DNA from: Channallabes apus
Lineage: Eukaryota; Chordata; Actinopteri; Siluriformes; Clariidae
NCBI GenBank assembly: GCA_030522415.1
Contig: CM060131.1
Coordinates: forward strand, 8,478,703-8,542,702
Reading direction: 5' to 3'
DNA length: 64,000 nucleotides
The notes below the pieces were generated by a model. That model searched no databases, was not told where the DNA came from, and saw only the letters and a program-made list of their open reading frames with translations. Of the stretch, positions 41,201-51,288 are shown in pieces. Numbering within the stretch: position 1 is the first letter of the stretch; every line of letters begins with the position of its first letter. A program made the translations under genes and the position numbers.

Positions 41201-42936
41201 AATGCAACCGGAACGTCTACCACTTCTGGTAAACAAAAAACTTTGTCACCAGCCAAGTCATTCCCCAAAATGAGTGTTACACCTTTAACTGGTAACTCTA
41301 CACAAACAGCCAGTTTAACTCTCCCCGACACAATACCAGAGCGCAAATGTACCTTGTGCAGAGGAACTTTAACCACTGTCAAACCAAGACCTTGCAATAG
41401 TACACTCGAACCGCAGCTTGACTGCTCTGAAAATGGTAACACCCTTTCTAAAATTAAAGATTGGCTCGCACCAGTATCACGAAGGATACGAACATTTTTC
41501 ATTTCGGAGTCTTCACTAAGTGACACAACACCGTCCACAATAAATGGCTCAAACACATCAGTAGCATTTGCTGGCTCAGTAGTAACCAGGGAACGTTCAA
41601 CCAAAGCAACGCCTTTCGGCGCGTTTGTTTTCCTGGTAGTTTTACGCTTGAGAGAGGGACAGACAGCGATGAGGTGTCCCACTTCATGGCAGTAAAAACA
41701 CTCGCGAGTTTCATCATTAACAGCCCCTTGCGCCTTCTTTGATCCTGTTGTGGCATCATTAGGACTAATGTTACGAACACGATCGGAAACATTTCGTTTC
41801 GTGGGTGACGAATACACGACTCTATGAGTCAGTACAAACTCATCGGCAAATACCGCCGCTTCAGACAGAGAAGACACTTTCTGCTCATTTAAGTAAATGA
41901 CAATTTTTTCAGGAAGACAATTTTTAAATTCCTCCACCAGCATTAACTCCTTTAACTGTTCAAACGTAATAACTTTGCTCGCCGCGCACCACTTCTCAAA
42001 CAAATTGGCTTTATCGCGTGCGAATTCTACAAACGTTTGTCTAGTGGTTTTCACATGATTGCGAAATTTCTGCCGGTAGGCTTCAGGCACCAACTCATAA
42101 GCACGCAACACAGCATTCTTCATTTCATCATAATTCAAACTTTGTTCGAGTGTTAAAGCAGAACAGACTTCTTGCGCTTTTCCGACGAGTTTACATTGTA
42201 ACAAGAGTGGCCAAACAGTCCGCGGCCATTTCAAAGTAGCTGCTATACGCTCAAATACATTAAAATAAGTATCAACCTCGCTCTCACGGAACAATGGAAC
42301 TAAAGCAATTTGTCTACTAATATCAAATTCTGAGTTACTTACTTGGAAAGGTGATCGTGGTGTAGGAACGGGACTCGGAGTGGAAGCATTGACGGGAGCT
42401 GAGACTGGCACCCTGGGCGCCTCCGCAGCGGGGAAGTGAGTTGGTTGTTGAGCCTTTAGCTCCAGATCCAACTCCTTGAGCCTGATTGCTCGCTGAGTTT
42501 CCATTTCAACCACCCGCACCTGCAACAGTTGACTCTGGTACTGCTGTCTGCTCAGCTCTAACTCCAGCTCTTTCAATCGGATTGCCAGAAAAGGGTTACT
42601 AGGAGATGGAAGATTAGCAGGATCTATGCTAGCCAGCTCCGTGGGTTTGGGTTCCTCCTTCCCCTCACCTGCGGAAGCTGACATTTCAGATGCAACACCC
42701 GCTTCTTCGCGTTCCTGAGGTAAAACCCCCTGCTCAATCAAATGCTCATAGATCACTCCTTTTATTTCTGCTTTCCTTGCACCACGAGAAACCTGAATCC
42801 GAAACAAATCTGCAATAGCGAGCAAATCATCTTTGCGGCAGATATCCAATTTCTGTGCTGATGGCTGGATCGCAAATTGATCTAATTCAAATTTCGAAGT
42901 CATTTCCAATTCCCTCCTCCTTAAAATGAAAACCAC
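38203..42936 (-). CDS. Gmr1-like gypsy Gag-Pol polyprotein, 1577 residues, intact
   Basis: One uninterrupted frame from a Met at 42936 (a second Met at 42903, starting MTSKFELDQF, is the likelier start). Domains by residue: SAP-like helical N-terminus (about 11-75), coiled coil (115-165), capsid resembling the SCAN domain (about 205-375), zinc knuckle C413-C416-H421-C426, aspartic protease DTGAS (487-491), integrase zinc finger (H720, H725, C755, C758) and catalytic D789, D848, E884 (D,D35E), then reverse transcriptase with D1250 and YLDD (1310-1313), and RNase H with D1459, E1499 and D1528, ending at residue 1577. No chromodomain and no envelope gene are seen. Gag and Pol share one frame, so no frameshift is needed. 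All key catalytic residues are present. Confidence 0.95.
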   Translation of the reverse strand: MVFILRRRELEMTSKFELDQFAIQPSAQKLDICRKDDLLAIADLFRIQVSRGARKAEIKGVIYEHLIEQGVLPQEREEAGVASEMSASAGEGKEEPKPTELASIDPANLPSPSNPFLAIRLKELELELSRQQYQSQLLQVRVVEMETQRAIRLKELDLELKAQQPTHFPAAEAPRVPVSAPVNASTPSPVPTPRSPFQVSNSEFDISRQIALVPLFRESEVDTYFNVFERIAATLKWPRTVWPLLLQCKLVGKAQEVCSALTLEQSLNYDEMKNAVLRAYELVPEAYRQKFRNHVKTTRQTFVEFARDKANLFEKWCAASKVITFEQLKELMLVEEFKNCLPEKIVIYLNEQKVSSLSEAAVFADEFVLTHRVVYSSPTKRNVSDRVRNISPNDATTGSKKAQGAVNDETRECFYCHEVGHLIAVCPSLKRKTTRKTNAPKGVALVERSLVTTEPANATDVFEPFIVDGVVSLSEDSEMKNVRILRDTGASQSLILERVLPFSEQSSCGSSVLLQGLGLTVVKVPLHKVHLRSGIVSGRVKLAVCVELPVKGVTLILGNDLAGDKVFCLPEVVDVPVAFDGHDDLQEEFPNVFSTCVVTRAQAQKFKDTVDLSQTFLNEDNSEKSDIVELKMYALPNVDLPCERATLMEAQRTDQTLSHCFAAAVEQTVLPEHPVAYFVEEGVLMRKWSPNRVKDDWGTVFQVVVPKPFREQVLSVAHDHELSGHVGIRKTYDYLLKYFFWPSMKSDVVKFCKSCHACQMAGKPNQVIPPAPLKPIPVIGEPFERIIIDCVGPLPKTKSGNLYLLTLMCASTRYPEAIPLRSLKAHAVVKAIIKFFTTFGVPKCIQSDQGTNFMSKVFAKAIKKLNIMHQVSTAFHPQSQGALERFHQTLKSMLRTFCVEQPKEWDEEIPLLLFAIRTTTQASLGFSPSELIFGHTVRGPLKILQEQMLSLTHQAPVKNVPEYVSSFREKLHEMWKLAKRSLDSAQEQMKCRYDQKAVQRSFCVGDKVLILLPVPGAVLKAKFTGPYEISEKLSDINYVVSTPERRKKSRVCHVNMLKAYVTRHDSVEKRPVVTVAAAVASLAEYSPENDDLMMNSAMFTTARLSNSETLLNLSSKLSHLSISNQADIRNLIQSYPTLFGDFPSMTQVLMHDIDVSSHAPIKQNAYRVNPVKRELMKQETQYLLEHELAIPSSSPWCSPCLIVPKSDGSSRFCTDYRKVNSVTKADSFPMPRMEDCVDRVGNAKFVTKLDLLKGYWQVPLSARASEISAFATPDVFLQYRVMPFGLRNSGATFQRLMSIVLSNMSNCEAYLDDVVCYDNTWKDHLETLRGVFERLKAANLTLNLAKCEFGCATVTYLGKEVGSGKVRPLNSKVDAILHFSVPQNKRELRRFLGMIGYYRCFCRNFSVVAGPLTGLLRKAVTFKWSTECESAFNALKLLLCTNPVLVAPNFEKPFLLEVDASGSGAGAVLLQVGNDGLNHPISFFSKKFLKHQLNYSTIEKETLALIFALQHFEVYIGSTVQPVNVYTDHNPLIFLQRMSNANHRLMRWSLICQGYNLNICHKKGTDNVIADSLSRVN

Positions 42937-43017
42937 TAGGCAAAACCACTAGGCAAATGCAAACATAGAAAGATATAAATCGAATTTTATGAGTTTTGTT
43001 TTCCTTTAGAGAAAAAG

Positions 43018-43035
43018 AAGTAGGACGAGCCCCCA
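43018..43035 (-). promoter_or_regulatory. tRNA-Pro-type primer binding site
   Basis: On the minus strand, four bases after the LTR, TGGGGGCTCGTCC is complementary to a tRNA-Pro 3' end, as in several retroviruses and gypsy elements. The last five of 18 positions differ. Confidence 0.75.
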
Positions 43036-43039
43036 ATTT

Positions 43040-43694
43040 TGTTACGACTGTCTAGGGGTCTGTGTCGTAGCAAACGGTGAGTGAAGGAGTCTCACTACCA
43101 AAGGGATTAGGAAATGGTGTTTCTTTTTATTTCTAGACAAAATGATAAGGGTTACAAACTTCAGAGGTTGACAAGGCCAAAATAATAAACAAAATGGTCT
43201 TCTTTTAAAAAGAACTAAATTTCTAAGTCAAAAGAAAATAAAACAAGATACACAAGGCTTCCCTAACTCCCTAACCAAAAACAGAGTACTAAATATATAT
43301 AACAAAATAAATGGCATCAACCTCCTACTGCCCTTAATATGACGAAAGTATTTACAATATTTACAACAATATTTACAATATGAACCGATGGCTAACAAAT
43401 CCAAAACAGAATCCAAACTCGTAGTCAAAAACAGGCTTAAGGTCAATTGTAACAGTCAGACTAATAATTCTCTTTAGTAAGAAACTCGAATACACAAAGA
43501 TCAGATTTAACAAAGAGACACACACAATGGCACCAAAGGCATCTGAAAGGAGTTTGGGGTGGTCCTTTTATTCTGGTTGGTTGAGGAGGTGAGCCAACCA
43601 CAGCATCCGGTGAATTACCTGGAGGAACACCCACCTGAAAGGCAAGCAAGTATCCAGAAAGAACAGCAGAGGGCAGAATAACAAACTCCTAACA
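43040..43694 (-). repeat. LTR (5' LTR relative to transcription)
   Basis: 655 bp, same length as the other LTR. It should carry the promoter of the minus-strand transcript. No TATA box is assigned. Confidence 0.95.
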
Positions 43695-44017
43695 ATATTC
43701 CTGATTGGTATTGTGTTGTGGGTAGGGAATATTTATCACAGGCGCACAGTAATATACTCATATTGTGCGGGTTAGTCAAACAACTAAAAAAGAAAAATAT
43801 CAGATCGCTTCAAGAAATGTTGTGACCGTCGAGTGCCGATGCCTTTCTCTCCTCCTCGTCTCCCCCCTCAGATGTGCACGGCGCGCTGCACAGCAGTGTA
43901 GCACACAGTGTGGTTTAGTTTCCTTTGTTGCTTCCTGTTCTTGTGATAAAATTAGTGAACTGATTATTTTTCAGACATATCTCTCTCTCTCTCTTTCTAT
44001 ATATATATATCTACAAC

Positions 44018-44170
44018 TACATCTAGGCATTTGTCAGACGCCCTTATCCAGAGCGACTTTTTTTTTGAGACATTTTTATCTCATTACACATCTGAGCAGT
44101 TGAAGGTTAAGGGCCTTCCTCAAGGGCCCAACACTGGCAGCTTGGTGGTTGGGAGGTTGTAAATATCAGA
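44018..44170 (-). repeat. L2/SINE tail fragment
   Basis: CATTTGTCAGACGCCCTTAT and CCAGAGCGAC, then AAGGGCCTTCCTCAAGGGCC, is the usual fish L2-type tail region read in reverse. Confidence 0.6.
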
Positions 44171-44230
44171 AGTGCCCTTTTTTCCACTTGAGCCCCTGCC
44201 CATCAAAATGCCTGCATATACACACACAGT

Positions 44231-45330
44231 GCTGTGGAAAATTATTTGTGGTTTGGACATATTTTTCCCTTCATAAATGAAATAATAATTTAAAAACTGC
44301 ATTTTGTATTTACATTACATTTTGTATTTTGTGTAATATTAAAATGTGTTTAATCACATTTATCCTGTATTTAGGGTTGCAGGGGACCTGGCCCCTATCC
44401 CAGGAGGATCCAATCCATCGCAGGGCACGCACAGATGCACACACACTCATTCACACAATTCCGGCAATTTGGGAACGCCAATTAGCCTAATCTGCATGTC
44501 TTCGGACTGTGGGTGGAAACCGGAGTACCCAGATGAAGCCCACCAAGCACGGGGAGAACATGTAAACTCCATGCACAGAGAGACGGGAATCGAACCCGGA
44601 CCCTGGAGGGGCAAGGCGTCAGTGCTAACCAGTGAGTTGACAGAGGTTATGCCCTCACTCCATGTGCCATCAAACCACTTTTTTTTTTAAACTGTGCATC
44701 CTTCGGCTGACATTCACAGCATCATACTGTAGATGCTGTATTTTTGCTTTAGGGTCAAAAAGGCATAGAGTCAAAAAGGCATCTGCCATACTATGGTGTC
44801 AGTCGCCCAATGCATGTCTGCTTGATTGGTTCCTAAAGATCATGTACAGAAGACAATTTCTTGCTACTACCTGTACCTTCCTAACCGGTGTCCACCATGG
44901 TTCTATATACTGAAAGTCCACCTGTATAAGTCCGGACTCAAATCTGATTGAGATGCTGTGGTATGACCTTAAACAGGCAGTTAATGCTCGAAAAAAACCC
45001 CTACAATTCTGCTAAGAATTCCTCTACAGTGATATGAATGACTAACTAACAGTTATTGCAAACAGTTGCTTACAGTTGTTGGCAGCATGAGTGACACAAA
45101 CAGTTATTAGGTTTAGGGGGGAATTACTTTTTTTAGAAAGTGTCAGGCAGATTTTTTTTTTTCTCTTTTCTCAAATTCTCTTTGAAAACTGCATTTTTTA
45201 ACTCAGGTTATTTTTGTGTATATTAAAATCTGTTTGATGATCTAAATCCTTTAAGAATGACAAATATGCAAAAAAATACATCACAAACATCAGAAAGGGG
45301 GCAAATACTTTTTCAAAGCTGGACATTTAA
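44231..45330 (+). mobile_element. Degenerate relic of the CAGTGGTGTGAAAAAC Tc1-like family
   Basis: GTGCTGTGGAAAATTATTTG at the left, AAAACTGCATTTTGT on both sides, and AAAGGGGGCAAATACTTTTT at the right match the ends of that family. A decayed LIEMLWYDLKQAVNAR segment near 44950 marks the transposase C-terminus. The catalytic middle is lost and a SINE sits at 44370-44635. Confidence 0.7.
44370..44635 (-). repeat. DANA/mermaid-like SINE
   Basis: The same body and head as the copy at 13008, reading on the minus strand; it lies inside the Tc1 relic. Confidence 0.82.
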
Positions 45331-45979
45331 CGTCATTTACTTACCATTTTTGCAGTGCATTAATACAGTACTGTATGGCAAAACTTTTGAACACTTTACA
45401 ATATGTAGCGCCGTTACTGTACATGTCACATATTGGAATCTGTGATGTTTGTCTATAATAAATTTGTTGATTTTAAAGTGTAATTCTGATGAAGCAGATT
45501 ACAAGAGAAAGAGAAGGGTTTTTAAATGTCACGGATGGAATGTGCAGCCAAATCACGAATTCTTATCTTGTCTATCTGTGATATAAATTGCTCCGGGTTA
45601 TTTGCACGCTGTTAAAGTGCACACACTTACAGTAAAATCACTCGTTAGTTCGGAGTAAACATAGGATTACAGCAATTGGAATAAAATCTGGATGTAGTGA
45701 TCACATGTTTTTGTTTCTCATATCAATGTTAGCGCTTAATAAAATACATATTATAGACTATTCAGTCTCGGTGCTTTGTAAGTCACTAGGTTTTTCCCCA
45801 GATTCTTCAGTACAGAGCAATTTGTGCATAATAGTTTCTTGGGCACATGACCAACTTGATTTTGGTCTTTAATACAGTAGAAATACAGGAAGGGGGACAA
45901 GAGGGGACCATAAGTAATTTATAACACATCTCCCTCCCAGGTGGACATTCAACAACAATAAACGTAAATACAATATTAC
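45331..45979. other. Non-coding DNA
   Basis: Nothing recognised. Confidence 0.5.
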
Positions 45980-46318
45980 TGAGGCGGCGCAGTGGTATAG
46001 TGGTTAGCACTGTCGCCTTGCACCTCCAGGGTCCGGGTTCGATTCCCCGGCCAGGCTCTATTCTGGTCTCTGTGTGCATGGAGTTTGCATGTTCTCCCCG
46101 TGCTTGGTGGGTTTCCTCCGGGTACTCCGGTTTCCTCCCACAGTCCAAAGATATGCAGGTTAGGCTAATTGGCGTTCCTAAATTGCCCGTAGTGTGTGTA
46201 TGTGTGTGTGCCCTGCGATGGATTGGCACCCTGTCCTGTCCTGTGCCCTAAGCCTCCTGGGATAGGCTCCATGCCCCCCGCCACCCTGAATACAGGATAA
46301 AGCGGTATAGATGATGAG
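45980..46318 (+). repeat. DANA/mermaid-like SINE, full length
   Basis: The head GGCGCAGTGGTATAGTGGTT (A box) with GGGTTCGATTCCCC (B box) precedes the GTTTGCATGTTCTCCCCGTG body, and the tail AAGCGGTATAGATGATGAGT precedes a GAATT repeat. It is the best example of the family in the window. Confidence 0.9.
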
Positions 46319-46394
46319 TGAATTGAATTGAATTGAATCTAACCAAATGGCCAATTTGACAATTTGGCCATTGTCAGAGTTATTAAAATCATTA

Positions 46395-46800
46395 CACTTG
46401 CCCATTTTTTATAATTCCAATACATCAACTTCAAAGACCAAATGTTCACTTGCTGCCTAATATATCCATTTCACTTCCTGTTGCCATTGTAATGAGATAT
46501 TGTAACTATAGCAACAAGGGCCAGATTGTGATGGCTAGAGGACTGGGTCTGAACAACTCCAAAATTGCAGCTCTTGTGGGATATTACTGGTCTGCAGTGA
46601 TCCGGAAAACCAGTGAACGGGTGACAGGGTCATGAGTGGCCAAAGTAATCCAATTCAGCAGAAGGTCTACTGTAGCTCAAACGTTAATGTCCGTTCCTAT
46701 AGAAAGGTGTCAGAACTGTCAGGGACATACTGTACAGTACTTAATATTAGACGGGGGGTTATAATGCTATGACTGATCGAAGTACAGTACTGTATATACT
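46395..46800 (+). mobile_element. Tc1-like relic (third family, + orientation)
   Basis: AAATGTTCACTTGCTGCCTA, GATGGCTAGAGGACTGGGTC and AAAGGTGTCAGAACTGTCAG follow the order of the family seen at 26325-26690. A decayed helix-turn-helix frame remains (GQIVMARGLGLNNSKIAALV). It is truncated. Confidence 0.65.
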
Positions 46801-47320
46801 ATAGTAAATCATATCAATGAGTAATTTAATGAAAGTTAAGCAAAACTTAGTTGTAACCATTTGAATATGAAGCTGCTAAAGGCTTTCTACAGTTCAGTGA
46901 CTGACTTCACCAAAATCCTCATCAATTGCATTCTTTGCATGTAACCCTGTACTACAGGAAGATCTGACAACAATTTGCAATCTCCTAGCACATTCCATCC
47001 CCGACCTTTAATATCTTTATCAAAACAATACCCTCCTTGTTTTTTCCTTCCTAACCAGATCCAGAATCTGGTGACAGTAGTTTAAATGATTAAAGTCAGC
47101 CATTATGTATTATTAACAAGTGCTGTTAGCTTTGAGCTTATGTTTGTGTTAATCAGCTGCTACAAAGGTATATGTTCTTTGGTAAGGTCAAAGTAATCAC
47201 CCAGAGGTGACTGGTGCACTGCACAAGATGAGATCCCTATGTGAGAAAAGATCTTCCAGTTTATGAAATTAAGACAACGTTTAGAATATTATACTATATA
47301 ATACTATAATGCTTACTAAC
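46801..47320. other. Non-coding DNA
   Basis: TA/TACTGTA-rich, no feature recognised. Confidence 0.5.
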
Positions 47321-48760
47321 GCTATATGGCCAAAAGTTAGGTGGACATGCGACTTATGCTTATAATACTATACAGTACTACTATATAATACTGTAATGCC
47401 TATTAACACTATATGGCCAAAAGTTTGTGGACACATGACTAATGCTTATAGTACTATACTATACTCAGCAAAAAAAGGATTATGTGTGTGACTTTCAACT
47501 GTTTTTACTTTCAGTAAACTTAATGTGTAAATATTTGTATGAACACTAAAAGAGTCGACACCATAAGACATAAACTAAAAATGTTTCCCAATGTGTCCCT
47601 GAATGAAGGGAGGCTCAAAATCAGTCAGTACCAGTCAGTATCTGGTGGCCACCAGCTGCTTGAAGTACTGCAGTGCATCTCCTCCTCATGGACTGGACCA
47701 GATTTGTCAGTTCTTGCTGTGAGATGGAGGGATTGTGTGTTCCTGGTGTGACTCGGGCAGTTGTTGTGGCCATCCTGTACCTGTCACGCAGGTGTGATAT
47801 TCGGATGTACCCATCCTGTGCAGGTGTTGTTACACGTGGTCTTCCACTGCGAGGATGATCAGCTGTCCTTCCTGTCTCCCTGTAGCGCCGTCTTAGGCGT
47901 CTCACAGTGCGGACATGGCGATTTATTGCCCTATAGCCACATCAGCAGTCCTCATGCCTCCCTGCAGCATGCTTAATGCACGTTCACGCAGATGAGCAGC
48001 GACCCTGGGCATCTCTCTTTGGGTGTTTTTCACAGTAGACGAGTCTCTTTAGTGTCCTGCGTTTTTAGAACTGTGACCTTAAATGCCTACTTTCTGTAAG
48101 CTGTTAAGGTCTTAACGACCATTCCACAGGTGCATGTTAATTAATTGATTATGGTTAATTGAACATGCATGGAAAACATTGTTTAAACCCTTTACAATGA
48201 AGATCTGTAAAGTTATTTGGATTTTTACAACATTATTGTTGAAATACACAGTCCTGAAAAAGGGACGTTTCTTTTTTTGCTGAGTATATATAATACTGTA
48301 ATGCTTAATCTTAATAATACTACAGTATACTGTATGGCCAAACGTTTGTGGACATGTGACTAATGCTTATAATATTATACGATATAAAACTATAATGCTT
48401 ACTAATACTATATGGACAAAAGTTTGTGGACACGTGACTAATGCTTTTTGCACATGTTATTTAGTCTTTCATTGCTGTTATAATAGCCTCCACTCTTCTG
48501 AGAAGGGTTTCCACTAGTTTTGAATAATGGCTTTGGGAATTAGTGTTAATCATCCAAGAGCATTATTTGGGTCAAGCACTTATGCTGGGTGAGGCGGCAT
48601 TGGGTTTCTATGCTCCATCCTTAGAAGACCTCACAATATTCACAGGAACATTTATCTTCTCTGTTCCAAATAAGGGGAATTGGAATGCGTACTATAAAAT
48701 TGACTGCGTGCAAATCAGCATTTGGTGGAAGGACCAGCCGTGGATGTCCATACAGTACTG
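47321..48760. mobile_element. Repeat family with TATGGCCAAAAGTTTGTGG ends, split by a Tc1-like insertion
   Basis: TATGGCCAAAAGTT-type units occur four times (about 47325, 47413, 48337, 48414), two on each side of the insertion at 47464-48284. The body after 48440 (GCTGTTATAATAGCCTCCAC, CTCTTCTGAGAAGGGTTTCC) matches a fish DNA transposon I recall. It is a degraded, non-coding relic. Confidence 0.6.
47464..48284 (-). mobile_element. Tc1-like element (CTCAGCAAAAAAAGG family), internally deleted
   Basis: TA on both sides; the ends CTCAGCAAAAAAAGG and TTCTTTTTTTGCTGAG are inverted repeats. Minus-strand coding remnant (about 47905-47621): RLRRRYRETGRTADHPRSGR and the following TTPAQD... HNPSIS segment of the DNA-binding domain run directly into a C-terminal ELTNLVQSMRRRCTAVLQA piece. 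The catalytic domain is absent, so this is a 0.8-kb non-autonomous copy. Confidence 0.85.
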
Positions 48761-50009
48761 TACAACAAACATTTCACAGATTACACACTGTAAGTAACAT
48801 CACCTATTGTAAGCAGTATTGCAAGAAATAAAATATTAAATGCGGCAGTCACGTGATCTGCATCCAAAACATCATACATCATCATGTATGTGGTAAAATC
48901 ATGTACTCTGCTTGACGTTAAATTGGTTAAACTCTTATTAAAATGTGTACACAATGGCTGAAATGTAGACATCATTGCTCATAGTCCCATTATTCCCATT
49001 GTATTCAAGTAGATATGGTTAGTTTTTAAGCTATTTTAAGCAATCCCTATTCAATACAGTATATTAACTACAGTACAGTATCAATCTGCTGACCGTTAAT
49101 AAGACTCGTTGAGAATGGTCCAATCACATGAGCCCAAATATTTAAAAATAACATTGATTCGCTAAGAACAAAAGTGGGAGGATTATTTGAAAAAATCCAA
49201 TTAGAAAAAAATCCAATTAGAGCTCAGCCACAAGTCACATGCTTTTCAAAAATGTGTATGTGCCTACATAGACACTTGTTTGTTCGGCCGCCCCGCGTAC
49301 ACAAACACAAATGAACGTATGACTTAATTTCATTATTAAAATAGGTAAATATTATGGTAAATAATTACATGGTAAAGTAGCATTCTTCTGTGCCTAACTT
49401 TAAGGGGGCGGCGTCCCAGTGCCACATATTACTTATTAGTGCATAGTGACATCAATATATAAAAAAATAAAATAATTTTGATTTAGATGAGAAAGCAGAG
49501 GAAATCTACACAAGCATAGGAAGGACATGCAAAACTCCAGACACAGAGTTGACCAAGTTTGGGATCGAATCATGGTCGAATCGTCATACTCTATGGGTAA
49601 ATTCAGGTATACAGTGTAGGATACTATAGTAATATAAACTAAAGGTAAATTTTAAAGAACAGCTGTTATACATATGGAAAACACTGATGATTTTTAAAAA
49701 ATCCTATTATTTTTATTTCTATAAATTACAGATTGGTTCCTAGAATATGCATCTCGTTATGTGCTGTAGTCAGTTTTAAGTAAGTCTGTTACTGTATGTT
49801 CATACAATATACAAAAGGATATGCGTTTGATGAATTTTCAAGTTGATTAAATTTTTTTAATTCATGAAGGCATGAATACGTACGTATACCACAAAAGATA
49901 CAAAGAAATGAAGGGAGAAATTATTTTTAAAACTTTTGAAAAATGGGAGGTTGATATTTTTCTTCATACTATGTTATAAATTTTTTCAAATGTAAATAGT
50001 CAAGTGTGA
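48761..50009. other. AT-rich non-coding DNA
   Basis: No gene or repeat family is recognised on either strand. Confidence 0.5.
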
Positions 50010-50340
50010 AAAACTCCCTGAGATGGTAATAGGAAGAAACCTTGAGAGGAACCAGACTCAACAGGGAACCCAAACTCATCTGGGTGAAACAGATAGCAGG
50101 AAATGATCTGCATTTATACAGTGTGTTAGGTGGCAGCCAGTTCAGCTATAATAGTTGATGTTAATTGATGTTAAAATGGAGTCGAGGTAGTTATTGGAGA
50201 CTCAGGTAGACTTGTAGAAAGTTCTGGTCCTGAAACAGCTGCTAACACCAGTCGAGGCCAGAACCGTCTTCTAAGATCTTATATACTGTAGATCCAGCTG
50301 GACTCAAATGAACTCTAAAAGTCTTCAATCAACATAGGAG
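50010..50340. repeat. Dispersed repeat, unclassified
   Basis: AAAACTCCCTGAGATGGTAA and AGGAAGAAACCTTGAGAGGA, then ACCAGACTCAACAGGGAACC, resembles a repeat widespread in fish genomes. There is no coding frame. The class is not known to me. Confidence 0.45.
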
Positions 50341-50589
50341 GTATAGTCAGTTAATGTGTAATCATATTATATTTATATGGCAAAGAAACCCTGATGGAAA
50401 ATCTACAACTTTCCCAATAATCTGATTGCTTGCCCTGTACAGTATATCCCTCTATGAGATTCTGCACAAATGTCAGGCACATGCCAAAAAAAAAAAATGC
50501 AACTTTGCTCTGACATTAAAAACAGAACAAAGTTGATATTACAACTATTTTTTTGTAACATTTTACAATATTTTGTGTTTGGAGAAGAG

Positions 50590-50935
50590 GTACGGTGGCT
50601 TAGTGGTTAGCACTGCGGCCTTCCACCTCCAGGGTCCGGGTTCGTCCCCCGCCTTGAATTGTGTGCATGGAGTTTGCATGTTCTCCCTGTGCTTGGTGGG
50701 TTTCCTCTGGGTTCTCCGGTTTCCTCCCACGGCATAAATATATGCAGATTAGACTAATTGGCGTTCCCAGATTGCTCATAATGTGTGAATGAGCGTGTGT
50801 GTGTGTGTGTGTGTGTGTGAGCTGTGATGGATTGGCACCTCATCCAGGGTGCACTCTGTGCTCTAAACACCTGGGGTAGGCTCCAGCCTCCCTGCGAGCC
50901 TCTACAGAGCGGTATTGTGAGTAGTGAGTGTTTGG
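50590..50935 (+). repeat. DANA/mermaid-like SINE
   Basis: A-box head GGTGGCTTAGTGGTTAGCAC, B-box-like GGGTTCGTCCCC (damaged), the same body, a TG run and tail as at 45980. Confidence 0.82.
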
Positions 50936-51256
50936 AAATATATAAAGAAGTTAATAAAACTGACATCTAAGGGTAAATTTGTATAAAAATGACTTTTGCA
51001 CGTTTCTAATTAAAAGCTAAAAAGCTGACTTTTTATCCTCAGAAATGTCATGTAGTAGGTGGACTGGTGACTGTGTGTGTGTGTGTGTGTGTGTGCGTGT
51101 GTGTGCCCCCTGCAATCATGTATAGGCTACCCGTGGTCTTATGCAAATGAATCCAGGTAAAATGACAGAAAACAGAGCACTGCGTGGGTCCTTGATAGAG
51201 GAAATGCTGTGATGTGCACCTCGTGACGTTCTTTTAGAACACCCCCCTGTCTCTCT

Positions 51257-51288
<32 letters not shown>

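Larger units (their letters stand above)
37513..43694 (-). mobile_element. Complete Ty3/gypsy LTR retrotransposon, Gmr1-like, 6182 bp
   Basis: Two 655-bp LTRs (37513-38167 and 43040-43694), flanked by a perfect 5-bp duplication ATATT (37508-37512 and 43695-43699). On the minus strand the LTR runs TGTTAGGAG to CGTAACA. A tRNA-Pro-type primer site, one open frame of 1577 residues and a G-rich polypurine tract lie between. By eye the LTRs show no difference over their length, and the frame is open throughout, so the insertion looks recent. Domain order protease-integrase-reverse transcriptase-RNase H identifies the Gmr1-like branch. Confidence 0.96.

Noticed and set aside
38203..42936. Endogenous retrovirus with envelope
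   Set aside because: The frame ends after RNase H, and no envelope-like frame lies between it and the 3' LTR; domain order is that of a gypsy retrotransposon.
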